Assembly (NCBI GenBank): GCA_027924645.1
Contig: BSBN01001807.1
Location: 12,852,001-12,916,000, forward strand
DNA: 64,000 nt
Reading direction: 5' to 3'
DNA from: Cunninghamia lanceolata
Taxonomy: Eukaryota; Streptophyta; Pinopsida; Cupressales; Cupressaceae
Part shown: positions 46,955-58,618 of the stretch, in pieces
How the letters are laid out: each line of letters begins with the position of its first letter
How positions within the stretch are numbered: the first letter of the stretch is position 1
The notes under the pieces: model-generated
Database searches by the model: none
Seen by the model: only the letters and a program-made list of their open reading frames with translations
What the model was told of the DNA's origin: nothing
Made by a program: the position numbers and the translations under genes

Positions 46955-47078
46955 ACCCTATTATTTTAAAATCCTTAAGTTGTATAATAAAAGTTAAATA
47001 AAATACATAATCATATATCCTATTATTTTAAAATCCTTAAGTTGTATAATAAAAGTTAAATAAAATACATAATCATAA
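46955..47078. repeat. 62-bp tandem duplication
   Basis: CCTATTATTTTAAAATCCTT and what follows is repeated 62 bp later with no change that I can see in the core. Confidence 0.88.
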
Positions 47079-47900
47079 ATAAGTTATTTGATTTTTTTTT
47101 AAAACCTTATTTATTTACACACATATATGGGATTACACTTTAAAAAAATTGGAATCTTAAAGGAATGGTTAATAAATTGTTTAATGTTTTATTTATATTG
47201 TTTTAAATAAGTGGTTTAATTAAAATGTCTAAAAAGTCATAGATTTAGACATAAGATTAGTTTATCTTAATTTTCCATATAAAATTTGATATGTGCATAT
47301 AAAAGATTTATTTTAAGTTATATAATATTAACTTTTTCTCAACTATACATTCAATAATTATTAAAATATTATATTTAAATTGTTAATATAAAATAATGTT
47401 TTATAACTATTTATTAATTTATATTGAAAAATAAATGTTTTTACTATGATTTATTTAGGATGAATAACTAAATAATAAATAAAAATTTAAAATTTAGAAT
47501 TCCAATTAATAATAATTATATAATGATACTAATAAATATGGATTAAAAAATGAAAAACTAAGGTACTTAGATTAAATTTCAATGATAAAATATATTATTT
47601 ACGATCTTAAAAATTTATTTATCAAAATGGAGAAATTATGTCTCAAATTTCTTGTACTTAATTACAAATACTTAGTTCTTCCTAATTCAAGGACTCATTT
47701 GCAATCCAAATAATTAAACTAAATAAATATTTTATTTATTTTTTGTAAGAGATTATATAAAAGACAATAACTTAGACATAGGTTTAATTCAAAAAAGTTA
47801 ATAAAAGATGATAAAAACAATAATGTTTTAGTGATAGATTAAAAAATAGATTTCAAAATAGAAAATAATATAAAATTGAAGTTATTGATCACAATGAGAA
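47079..47900. other. AT-rich DNA, unclassified
   Basis: Very low GC, no repeat partner noticed and no coding potential. Confidence 0.4.
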
Positions 47901-49400
47901 CAATTTATTAACAAGTGCCATGTAGTGGCCTGCCTTGTAGTGTTGTTATTATAGTATTATTTTAGTTGTAATTTTTTTGTTGATTAGGTGTTGGTTGTAT
48001 AGACAAATTATATTCCAATAATTGAAAAATTAATTTTTGAAGAGTTTTGAAATGTTGAAATCTCAAAAATAATCTAGGACTAAAATATTTCCTTAAGTAT
48101 AAACTAAACTTTACAAAGCCTATTAAATAACACAAATATTTCCTTAAAATGTAATAATACTAATACTTTTATAATTTAAAATGCATTAAAATATTGTAAG
48201 TTTGAAGAATAAAATAAAAAAATGTAATAACATGGCCTAATATTTTTAGTGATACTATATTTTTAACTTTTGACTAAATAAAATTGAAATCCTAGATTTT
48301 TAACTCTTGAGTAAATAAAATTGAAATCCCCAAAATAATCTAATTTCATAAAATAAAATGTGTAGAACCCTAACCTTAGTTGGACCGAATCGTCTGCCTA
48401 ACATATTAATTTTATCTTAGTCAGTTAATTTTTTGTTTAAGTAATAATAGTAAGTACTTTTAGAGAACATGATTTTAAAATACTTTTAGAGAACAAGATT
48501 TTAATTATTTTAATTAATCTAATATTGTGGTTTAGTAATAATTGTTTTATAAAGATAAAGAATTGTTTCTCATTTCAAATTTGTAACTATTATATTTCTA
48601 GAACTAAATTTATAAGGAAAAATTTATGACAAACTTGTTTTGAAATGTCTTGAGTAAATAAAATTGAAATCTCATATATAATTTAATTTGGTAAAAATAA
48701 AATAGCACTAAAATATTTAGTTAGCTATAAAACTAAACTTTACAAAGCCTATTAAATAACACAAATATTTCCTTAGCTATAAAACTAAACTTTACAAAGC
48801 CTGCATATTTGTATTATGTGGAGATTTGAAATGTCTACTTAAGATATTATAATGTAATAATATTAATACTACAATAATTTAAAATGAATTAAAATATTGT
48901 ATGTTTGAAAAATGAAATAAAAAATGTAATAACATAGCAATACAATATTTTTCATGATACTCTAGATTTTTAACTTTTTAATAAATAAAATTGAAATACT
49001 AGATTTTTAACTCTTGAGTAAATAAAATTGAATTCCCAAAAATAATCTAATTTGATAAAATAAAATGTGTAGAACCATATATTTTAATAGTATTATTAAT
49101 ATTATAACTTTGTTCCTTTGACAAAAAGTATTTTTTTACGTTTTAATGAATCAAAAAATTAAATTCATAAAAACTAATGATTCTTCCCTCTCATAATTAT
49201 CACCATCCTTTTAGGCATGATTTAACTAGTGGGAGATAAAATTTGTGTTCATAATTTGTTAAAAAATTATCATGTTGACATAAGAAAAGTACAAATTTAA
49301 ATCAAACTTGCCCGACAAGAAAAATAATCATGTCTTTTGATTGGTTTTCAATCAATAGATTAATAACTCGATAAGTGTGAACTCATAAGACAGGCACTAA
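47901..49400 (+). repeat. AT-rich repeat unit U2
   Basis: Begins near AACAAGTGCCATGTAGTGG (about 47912). It contains alternating blocks with GTAATAATACTAATACTTTT and AAATAAAATTGAAATC and ends in an arm copy (49190-49390, TAGGCATGATTTAACTAGTG). It carries one copy of a block (TAGTTGTAATTTTTTTGTTG) that is tandemly doubled in U1 and U3. Confidence 0.75.
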
Positions 49401-50945
49401 TAAAGGGGAAAACATAGATTTAATAAATAATATAAAATTAAAGTTATTAATAATTATGAGAACAATTTATTAACAAGTGCCATGTAGTGGCTAGCCTTGT
49501 AGTGTTGTTATTATAATATTTGTTTAGTTGTAATTTTTTTTTGTTGATTAGCTATTGGTTGTATATAGTATTTGTTTAGTTGTAATTTTTTTGTTGATTA
49601 GGTATTGGTTGTATAAACAAATTGCATTCCAATAATTGAAAAATTATTTTTTGAAGAGTGTTGAAATGTCTTGAGTAAATAAAATTGAAATATTAAAAAT
49701 AAAAATAAAATAGGACTAAAACATTTCCTTAACTATAAAACTAAACTTTTCAAAGCCTATTAAATAGCACGAATATTTCCTTAAAATGTAATAATACTAA
49801 TACTTTTATAATTTAAAATATATTAAAATATTGTAAGTTTGAAGAATGAAATAAAAAATGTAATAATATGGTGAAATATTTTTTGTGATACTGAAGATTT
49901 TTAACTTTTGACTAAATAAAATTGAAATCCTAGATTTTTAACTCTTGAGTAAATAAATTTGAAATCTAAAAAAGAATCTAATTTCATAAAATAAAATATG
50001 TAGAACCCTAACCCTAGTTAGGTGTGGAGAGGTTTGAAATGTCTGCCCAAGATATTAAAATGTAATAATATTGAATACTATTACAATTTAAAATACATTA
50101 AAATATTGTAAGTTTGAAGAATAATTAGTATAGATATCTGAAATACATCTATCTAAAAAAATGCAAGGTATTTTATTTACTTTTAAAACCATTTTATTTG
50201 TAGCATACATAATTTTGGTTAATTATTTAATGTTTATATCTTTCCCATCAAATTAATTAACAAATCAAATTTAAACTTTTTATTGATTAAATTGCACTAC
50301 TACATTTTTTATATAACTAATGAACAAACCTAAAACATGTACAAAATTTTGGTTGAAATTATTTAACACAAAAAAAATTACAACCCTTTCCTTTCATTTA
50401 ATAATACAAATTAATGTTTTATTTTCTAACATTTTTGTGAGAAAATTACAGCCCTTTTCTTTCATTTAATATATACAAAGTAATATCTTTAATATCTTTG
50501 TTTTACCTCCTTATTTTGGATTAAATATTTATATTAAATGCCAAGAAATATTAATTTTTTGTTGTATTTACTTTAAATTATTTTATTTTACTTCAAATTG
50601 TTATTGTTGACTTTTTTTCACTCAACCCTAATTATAATTAACAAATTAAAAAGATCTCAAATTAACAATTCAAAATATTTTATTTCTTAACCCATAATTT
50701 TTAAAAAAAAATTGATTTCATTTAATAATATTTGATTTTTCAGTTTTATTTTAATTTCTTTCTAATTTTGAAAATGTGAAGAATGATGATTATCTAAAGT
50801 TGTTTATACTAAATATTAATAATTTGACATGTAAATGGCTGTCAATTTTGTGCTGCCATTGTAGAATGCCTCTAGGCATTAATTAATTACACAATATAAT
50901 AATAATAACATTAATATAATTTAACAATATAATAACAATAACAAT

Positions 50946-52825
50946 GTAGTGGGCTCTCCCGCTCCTCTTCCCACCCATGCGCCTGGTACACAGGCTTCGT
51001 CTGCTGTTGAGTTCATAGCTAGGATATCCTCTACTACTGGTGTGGGTGTTGTTGTTGATGTGTCATTCAGGTCTATGGGCTTAGCCACTGGAGATAAGGC
51101 CGAGGGTGTGGTTTCTATGGTGGGGGGCTTGCAAGGTTCCCCTGAAGCTGTGGACGTTGGAGCGCCACCTGTGACTGGGGCTGCTACTGTCTCATATGCA
51201 AATGTTGTGAGTGGTTCTCTGCATAGTCATGGGGAGTTTGCTAAGGCTGCCACCTCTTTGGTTTCTAAGAGATTTATTTTTCAATCTGACTTGCCTCCCC
51301 CTGTAGTGGTCTTAGGGATGAGGTTTTGAAAAAATGTGGAATATTTTTCTAAGCAGGGGTTGATATGCAGATTTGACCGTTGGTGGCCTTGGCTAGGAGA
51401 TTTGAACCTCTGGATTATAAAGCATTTGTGCCCTATCACGAAGGGGAAAATAGAAATTTACCCTTATGTAAAGGTTTTTTTGTAGTTGTTTTTGATACTA
51501 TTTCTGATCAGAATGTTGTCCTTGATACCCATGCTTGGTTCTTGGGCCAACATGCCCTCCTTCTCAAGCCTTGGGTCCCATCTTTTAACCCTTTATCTGA
51601 GTCCTTCAACAAAATGCCTGTTTGGATTCGCCTTCCGAACCTTCCGCTGCATCTTTGGTGTAATTCTTGTTATGTGAGTATTGGTAATTCATTGGGTTCT
51701 TTTATTATGGTGGATCATGCTACTACCATGTTCTCTCATACTACTTACGCTCATGTGCTTGTAGATTTGGATCTCTGTAAGCCTCTCCCTGTGGAGATTG
51801 AGTTGCAGGTTGCTGATTGCTCATGGAGGCAAGTGTTAGACTATGAAGGTCTCACCTTCCTGTGTCGTAGGTGTTTTTCTACAGGTCATCTAGCTTTTGG
51901 GTGCCTCGTTTAAAGACCACTCGTCCTCCCTCTTGGTGGAAGAATGCTTCACATGTGCAAATCACAATTGATGCTGCTGAGGTTGCTTCTCCCTCCTCTA
52001 ATGATGATGGGTCTACCCTTGATGTTGAGAAGGTTCTAGATTCATTGGTTCCTATTTCAGCTGGTGCTAGGGCTGGTGCTAGTAGTTGTTCTTCTGTTGT
52101 TGCTAGGGCACCGTTCGTTGGTGTGGTTGCTGCTGTGTTGTCAAGGCCTTCACCTGTTGTTGTTGCTACTGAGACAACTGATGTTGTTATTGTTGGGACT
52201 GCTAATGTTGTTGTTGATAGGATTGCTACAGGGAACTCTTATACTGTTGTTGTTGCTCTTGGGTTTGCTGTAGGGACCTTCCCTTCTTTTGTTGTTACTA
52301 AAGGGTCCTTCCCTTTTGTTGTTGTTATTCCTGTGACTACTGCTAGGACCTCCCCTACTGTTGCAGCTACTGTTGGGTCTACTATAGGGTTCTCACTTAC
52401 TGATGTTGTTGTGCCTCTGACTACTACTATTAGTGTTCATTTGGCTACTGGGGATGGTGTTGTTGTGCCCTAGGATCTGCCCCCTTCCTTGGATTTGGTG
52501 AGATTTTCACCCCCTGCTTCTCCTATTTCTATGGATGGTGATAATGTCAATTTTTGGACTGTTGTCCAAAGGCGGAAGTGTGGTCTTCCCAAGCATGTTT
52601 CCCTGACATGTGCCAAAGGTGTTCGACCTGCTAGATCAGGTTTTAAATGTGTTTGGTCTATTTTTTCCTTGTAGCCTTGTTGCCTTCTTGTCTTGCCTTT
52701 TTGGGCTTTGCTATCGTTCCGCTATTGGAGCATTGTTTCTGGCCTATATGAGGCTTTGCTTTGTCCTTTAGGTTGTTTTGTAAAAGGGATATGCACCCTT
52801 GTTTGCAGCTTACCATAATCAAAAA
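50946..52825 (+). mobile_element. LINE-B: ORF1-only LINE-derived element
   Basis: A markedly more GC-rich island in AT-rich repeat DNA. It consists of a LINE ORF1-like frame (next entry) followed after about 150 bp by a 3' end with GGGCTTTGCTATCG, GGCCTATATGAGGCTTTGCT, TTTGTAAAAGGGATATGCAC and a short A-rich end (CAAAAAC). No endonuclease or reverse transcriptase (ORF2) is present. CATTAATT occurs at 50877-50884 and 52826-52833 and could be a target duplication, but it is short and the local sequence is AT-rich. The ORF1-to-tail arrangement is shared with LINE-A. Confidence 0.65.
50949..52673 (+). pseudogene. LINE ORF1-like protein (DUF4283-like + CCHC knuckle), frameshifted
   Basis: Three frames together give one ORF1-type protein. 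50949-51329: Ala/Val/Gly-rich start with SYANVVSGSLHS; no in-frame ATG, so the true start is unknown. 51380-51913: DUF4283-like region with KGFFVVVFDTISDQ, KMPVWIRLPNLPLHLW and YAHVLVDLDLCKPLPVEIEL, then the knuckle CRRCFSTGHLAFGC (C-X2-C-X4-H-X4-C intact). 51914-52673: SWWKNASH, a long Val/Ala/Thr-rich stretch, a TAG at 52471-52473, then WTVVQRRKC. In autonomous plant LINEs this RNA-binding protein packages the element RNA. This copy has at least two frameshifts. A domesticated host DUF4283 gene is an alternative but unlikely given the damage. Confidence 0.7.
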
Positions 52826-53890
52826 CATTAATTTTTTGTTTAAGTAATAATATAAGTACTTTTAGAGAACATGATTTTAATTATTTTAATTAATCTAATA
52901 TTGTGGTTTAGTAATAATTTTTTCTAAAGATAAAGAATTATTTATGATTTCAAATTTGTAACTATTATATTTCTAGAACTAAATTTATAAATTTATAAAG
53001 AAAATTTTATGTGAACTCATTTTGAAATGTCTTGGGTAAATAAAATTGAAATCTCAAAAATAATTTAATTTGGTAAAAATAAAATAGCATTAAAATATTT
53101 ACTTAGCTAAAGCCTATTAAATAACACAAATATTTCTGTAACTATAAAACTAAACTTTACAAACCCTTCATATTTGTATTATGTGGAGAGCCCTAACCCT
53201 AGTTGAGTGTATAGAGATTTGAAATGTCTAGTTAAGATATTAAAATGTAATAATATTAATACTATGATAATTTAAAATGCATTAAAATATTGTATGTTTG
53301 AATAATAAAATTAAAAATTAATAACATGGTGAAATGTTTTTCAAGATACTGTAGGTTTTTTATTTTTTAGTAAATAAAATTGAAATACTAGATTTTTAAC
53401 TCTTGAGTAAATAAAATTGAAAACCCAAAAATAATCTAATTTCATAAAATAAAATGTGCAGAACCTTTAATAGTATTGTTAATATTATAACTTTGTCCCT
53501 TTGACAAAAAGTAATTATGTTTAGAAATGAAGCAAAAAATTAAATTCATAAAAATTGATAATTCTCCCCTCTCACAATTTAGGCATGACTTAACTTAGTG
53601 GGAGACAAAATTTGTGTTCAAAATTTGTTTACTTGCCACATCCTCCCCTTAAACCAAAATTCTCTCCATATTTATAGCTTTTGTTGCACTCTCCAAGAAG
53701 AGGTCATTTTTTTTTAGATAAATTATTTTTCAATAATTTTTTGTTAAAAATTTATCGTGTTGACATAAGAAAAGTACAAATTTAAATCAAATTTGCCAAG
53801 AAAAATAATCTCGTGTTTTGATTGGTTAATAGATAAATAACTAAATAAATGCAAACTCATTGCAACAGTACTAATAAAGGGGTAAATATA

Positions 53891-54347
53891 ATTGGTAATA
53901 ACATGTTATTAGGCATATAACTAAAATATAGTTCCTAGACAAACACCCTTAGCAAGCACCATATCTCTTCCCACCATCTTATACCCTCCACTTAAAGAAA
54001 ATAGCTTGCGTACTCAAATCATTAAGATTACTTATATAGAAAGCAGGTCCCATGATAAATTAGGGATATATAGTACACCATTGATCCCCTTCACGAGTCC
54101 ATCAAGAAATCAAATAAGACTTGATTTAATTTAGAGTTTCAATTAAGATGGTCATTAACATAAAAAAATGTATATCATATATAAATGAATTCTTAAATTG
54201 CATTAACTTATTATTAAGTAGTATTTTTTTTAATGATAAATCTTTTACATTAAAACATTTTATTAGAAGGATGACCAATATATTAGTTATATTAATAAAA
54301 TATATTATATATAAGTCTAATACATTTTGTAAATTTTTTTCCTCAAA
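53891..54347. other. AT-rich spacer
   Basis: No repeat partner or gene recognised. The 69-codon open frame at 54148-54357 is composition-driven. Confidence 0.4.
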
Positions 54348-54540
54348 GGAACAATAAAAGGTATTAAGAAGGATAAGTACAAAACACTAAAAGATAAAGG
54401 TTTATATGTATCCATAGTAAATAATTAGATAATATATTAAAATTGGAACAATAAAAATGTATTAAGAAGGATAAGTACAAAACACTAAAAGATAAAGGTT
54501 TATATGTATCCATAGTAAATGATTAGACAATCTATTTTTT
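54348..54540. repeat. 97-bp tandem duplication
   Basis: GGAACAATAAAA starts both copies (54348 and 54445). ATTAAGAAGGATAAGTACAA and the following bases are identical, with only a few differences at the ends. Confidence 0.9.
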
Positions 54541-54884
54541 AATAGAGAATAAAAAATATTATTAGTAGTTGTATTTCTCAAGTAATTATATATTATAATT
54601 TTTTTATTTAATGTATATTTTTGATAAAATAAATATGCAATTTTTTAATTAAAGATAATAATAAAATGGATTAATAAAAATTATTGGCATTCCTATTTAT
54701 TTAAAATTTATAGTCTTCAAATTATTTAAATTATACACTAATAAACTTTGTACAAATAATAGTATAATTCTATTCAATTCCTAAGTACTTAGAAAAGTTG
54801 GTGTTGGATTATACATTACATAATATTAATATACATAATTTACATTAATACTATAATTTATTAAAATATATTATATTAATATTA
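54541..54884. other. AT-rich spacer
   Basis: Nothing recognised. Confidence 0.4.
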
Positions 54885-55010
54885 TTAGCCGACTTATATG
54901 TGGGACATTTTTGTCTCTGAAAATATTCTCATGCTGGGAAGTTGTTGGTGGCCGGTCTGGATTTCCTCTTTTCGTCAAACAAATTTTCTGTCGGATTCAG
55001 GATTACTCAA
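54885..55010 (+). repeat. Terminal module T3
   Basis: TTAGCCGACTTATATGTGGG, then ACATTTTTGTCTCTGAAAAT, then GGCCGGTCTGGATTTCC, aligns with T1 including the CCGGTCCGGATT part. It may mark the left end of a unit that closes at the Helitron-like terminus 58591-58618. Confidence 0.6.
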
Positions 55011-58000
55011 TTGCAGAGATTTAAACATAGTTGATTTAAAACTCAGACCTAGGCATTTCATTTTTATGTGCCAGTAATTAACTCTAAACAATAATAATAT
55101 TCACTGTGTGTGGAATTAAATGTGAAAATGATAGTGTGGACTTTTAAAGTGCCTTTTTAAAATAATGATGTAACTATATAATTAAATGTGAAATGGACAA
55201 TGTGCAAATATAGAGTGACACAAACAACACAATTTTAACATATATATAGGTTTTTATAATTGCTAGAAAAGAAGATTGTGAAATGATAAAAAATCTTATA
55301 AAAGTATTTAAACTTCTAAAAAGTGTTATGACTAGATTCCATATTTTTCTTTACATTTTGAGCTATCTTAACTACCTTAAATGTCCACTCATAAGATATA
55401 TGATTTACATTCTCAATAACATCATTAATTCTTTACTATATTAGTAGCTATGATATAAAAAACTTCCAACTTAAAATATAAATCAAAAAATACAATGAAA
55501 AATAATTGATCTTTTATATAGGTAAAATCCCTTACCTTTTAATTTTGCCTTTTAAAATCAATTAACTTAAATTCATTGCATAAATTTAAGAGCATTTACA
55601 ACACTAATACAATCATTTCTTCAATGTAAGAGTGACTACTATATAAATTCTACAGATTTTGCAAATGACATTTCAAATATAGAAAATATTTCAAGGGAAC
55701 ATGTATCTGATGTTGAATTATATCTAAATTTCCTAATTTATAAATTATTAAAAAATGTCAACATAACTATATAACTTAAATAAATGACATCACAATTTGG
55801 CTTTAAATTCTCCTTAGAGTTGCTATTTGGAAATATATATTGTTATTTATGTTAACTTCAATGGATCAAGTAATTAGTTTTTTAGATCATAGTAGTAGGG
55901 ATTTATAAGGCACCCAACCCATAAAACTAACATAAAATAAGAGTATAATATGAGAAGAACTATTAAAATGTTGCCATAAAAAATCCATGTAGGGGTAGTA
56001 GTAGGCAAAGAGAAAAATGAAACAAATTGGAACTAATAATAAACAAAAAATGAACCAACCTTATACCACCAACATAGACCACGCTACAAGAGTTCAAAAA
56101 GGCCCCAATGATTGACACCAACATTAGACCCAAGACCCTGGACTCCCTACCTAACATGCAATTGTTCCAACCCTTAGCTACCATGATCATCAATTTTAGT
56201 TTCATATCACCATTCCCATCTAGAAGACATAAGAATTTAATACCATGAATAATTTTTTAGCACTCTAAAGCTCTATGTAGGTGACCACCATAAAGATGAG
56301 GCAAAGTATATGCATTGGTAACTTCAAGAGTGCCTTTATTATGAGAAACCAATAGGAATTTGACAATCAAACATAAATTTTGACAAACATTGTAAGGGTC
56401 TCAACTCCATTAGTCATTGCACACAACTCTTCCTTAATCACTTTAAGTTCAACACTATCCATGTTGGTGTCAACCAAATTTTTTGAATCACCCATGACAA
56501 CCTTTGCCTCCTCCAAATCATCCTCTACCACCATTGCATTCTTCGAGTGGAGGAGTAGAAATTCCAACCAACCATGAACATCCTCTGACTAAACCATCTG
56601 CTCAAGATTCTTCCAAAAAACAATAATGGTGGCCTCAAAAAATAAGGATCTATTATTAACAATTCCCTCCTCCCTTAAAATGAGCTTCACTAGATTTAAC
56701 AACATTAAATTGGGGCATCAAAAGATCTTACTTATATGATGGTTGAAAAACCAACCATGCTTGAGGGGAAACCAACCATGCTTGAGGGGGCCCTTACTAC
56801 CACTTTCCATAATTCCAAGCAATACCACTTCACAAAAGCCAAAGACCATGCCAAGATCATTCTCACACCACCACCCAAATATTCAAACCCATAACAAGAT
56901 AAACCAAAAAAGACACCTATCAAACTATTGCAAGGATAGTGAGGATTCAAGAAATGCCATAGCTAAAACCACAACACATGTACTAACCTTGCCACATTTA
57001 CAATCAAAATTAATATGATCTATGGGACTTAGGGACTATCATTACCAAATCACACCACTAGGGAAACCAACCAAAAAGGTGTACTATAAGGCACCTATAA
57101 TACTAATCATGATGACTCTTTAATTTTAATGTCATCTAATCCTTCTCACTCTGCCACCCTTTAGTTAACTAAAGAAGAAAAATGTGTTAGTCTATTCCTT
57201 TGTTCACAAGCAAATACACCACTTCATTCCATTCACAAAACTAATGGGAGAAGGAAGCAAACTCTTTTTTTTTACAAATGAGAATAACTTCTTCCAATAA
57301 ACCACATAGTTTCCAATTAGGGCAACACACTTTACATCAATCAAAAATATTGTTGGTTTGCTTTGGGCATGTTTTGGGTTTCAATTGGAATCTCTCTATG
57401 TCAGAAACACTCTCGTATGGTTAAAATTGCATTTTTGGAGTTTTCACCGAATCACCACATTGAGGCTCTTTAGGGCAGTTTTATATAAACAATTGTTTCT
57501 AGAGTTCTATATGAGATGGTCAAAAACCATTTCAGGGGAAGATTTTTGAAAGCATTTTGCCTAATTCTCAAAAGGAATTAGTGCAAAATTCATCACTATT
57601 TGAGAGAATTTAACACTGGTAATTTGTGTTGATAGGTTTGTAGAAAGTTTAAAAATTCACAATTCTTGTAAGTAGGACCGAAATAATTTTGCAAAGGATC
57701 TTGGGACATCATTTTGAGCCTACTAGCCAGGTTTTGTTCAATTCTAAGAAGTTTGTATTTCCTACCTATCGCACCCGATCTCGTACTTTATTCTCTAGCT
57801 AGGTGAATATTGTTTTCACATATGAATACACATTCTATAGAAGAAATTCTTCTTTAATTGACTATAAAGTATGGTTTTCTTATTGTTTTTTAAGAGTAGT
57901 GACAGCTGGGAACCAGCTGGCGCTACTTCCCATTTGTACTTGCATTTATTTTTTCCTTAAGCTTTCTCACTATTGTACTGGTCTCTTCAAAGTTGAAGTA

Positions 58001-58445
58001 GCTCTATAGTATTAAATCTCCAAATATTAGAATAAAGATGAGTCAATATTGTTTGCATAAATGTTTTTCCTACACGCTAAAATTACTTAGAGGCTATCAA
58101 TTACATTTTAATACACTCTCAAATCAATGGAGGCAACTAGACAGATACACTAGAAAACAAGCATGGTCAACCATATAATGCAATGTGGTCTCCACCTTCC
58201 TAACACTTTTCAAAACGAAGCTACTTAGAGAAGAATAATGATTTCACTATACAATTAAAGTTTCAATAGTGATTATTACACAATAGAAGGTAATTAAAAA
58301 ACCATATTTCTAAATTGCAAAACATAGCATGACAGCAAAAAAAACCTGACTATATAAATATACACAAGAGGATCCACCATATTCTGAGAAATAATACTCC
58401 CTTGCAATGCCTATAAATCACAATTACACTACCTTCCTCAAACAA
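55011..58445. other. Unclassified AT-rich DNA, possible Helitron interior
   Basis: No helicase, replication initiator or captured gene recognised. Only the antisense stretch at 56340-56640 looks protein-like. If modules T3 and 58618 are the two ends of one element, this would be the interior of a non-autonomous Helitron of about 3.7 kb; that is inference. Confidence 0.35.
56340..56640 (-). pseudogene. Protein-like antisense stretch of unknown origin
   Basis: About 95 codons on the - strand broken by one TAG, reading KNLEQMV, stop, SEDVHGWLEFLLLHSKNAMV, then EDDLEEAKVVMGDSKNLVD and ELKVIKEELCAM. It is acidic and probably helical. I do not recognise a family. It could be a fragment of a captured or transposon-encoded gene, or chance. 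Confidence 0.3.
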
Positions 58446-58576
58446 TACAATGCCAACAAGTCATGAAATACAATAACTTCTCAAAAAACATTTACTTTAC
58501 AAATAGATACTCCCTTACAATGCCAGCAAGTCATGAAACACAAACACTTCTCAAAAAACATTTACTTTACAAATGC
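58446..58576. repeat. 70-bp tandem duplication
   Basis: TACAATGCCAACAAGTCATG (58446) and TACAATGCCAGCAAGTCATG (58516) start two copies, each with CTTCTCAAAAAACATTTACT. It lies directly before the Helitron-like end. Confidence 0.88.
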
Positions 58577-58590
58577 CTATTGGCAAAATC

Positions 58591-58618
58591 GTTGCGCGTT
58601 CGTCCGTGCAACTGCTAG
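58591..58618 (+). mobile_element. Helitron-like 3' terminus
   Basis: Stem GTTGCGCG (58591-58598) pairs with CGTGCAAC (58605-58612) around a 6-base loop, with one G-T pair. TG and CTAG follow, then T. Plant Helitrons end with a GC-rich hairpin a few bases before CTRR and insert before T. The 5' end is not established; T3 at 54885 is a candidate. Confidence 0.6.

Larger units (their letters stand above)
49420..53890 (+). repeat. AT-rich repeat unit U3, split by a ~2.7-kb insertion including LINE-B
   Basis: 49440-50130 repeats U2 from its start. The unit resumes at 52829 (TTAATTTTTTGTTTAAGTAA), matching 48423 onward, and ends with an arm copy at 53575-53880. The stretch 50140-50945 has no counterpart in U2 and may be older inserted DNA. 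U2 and U3 are head to tail. Confidence 0.7.

Noticed and set aside
51380..51913. Open frame as an intact host DUF4283/zinc-knuckle gene
   Set aside because: It is one of three frames of a frameshifted LINE ORF1-like protein with LINE-like tail sequence and no ATG-started full frame.
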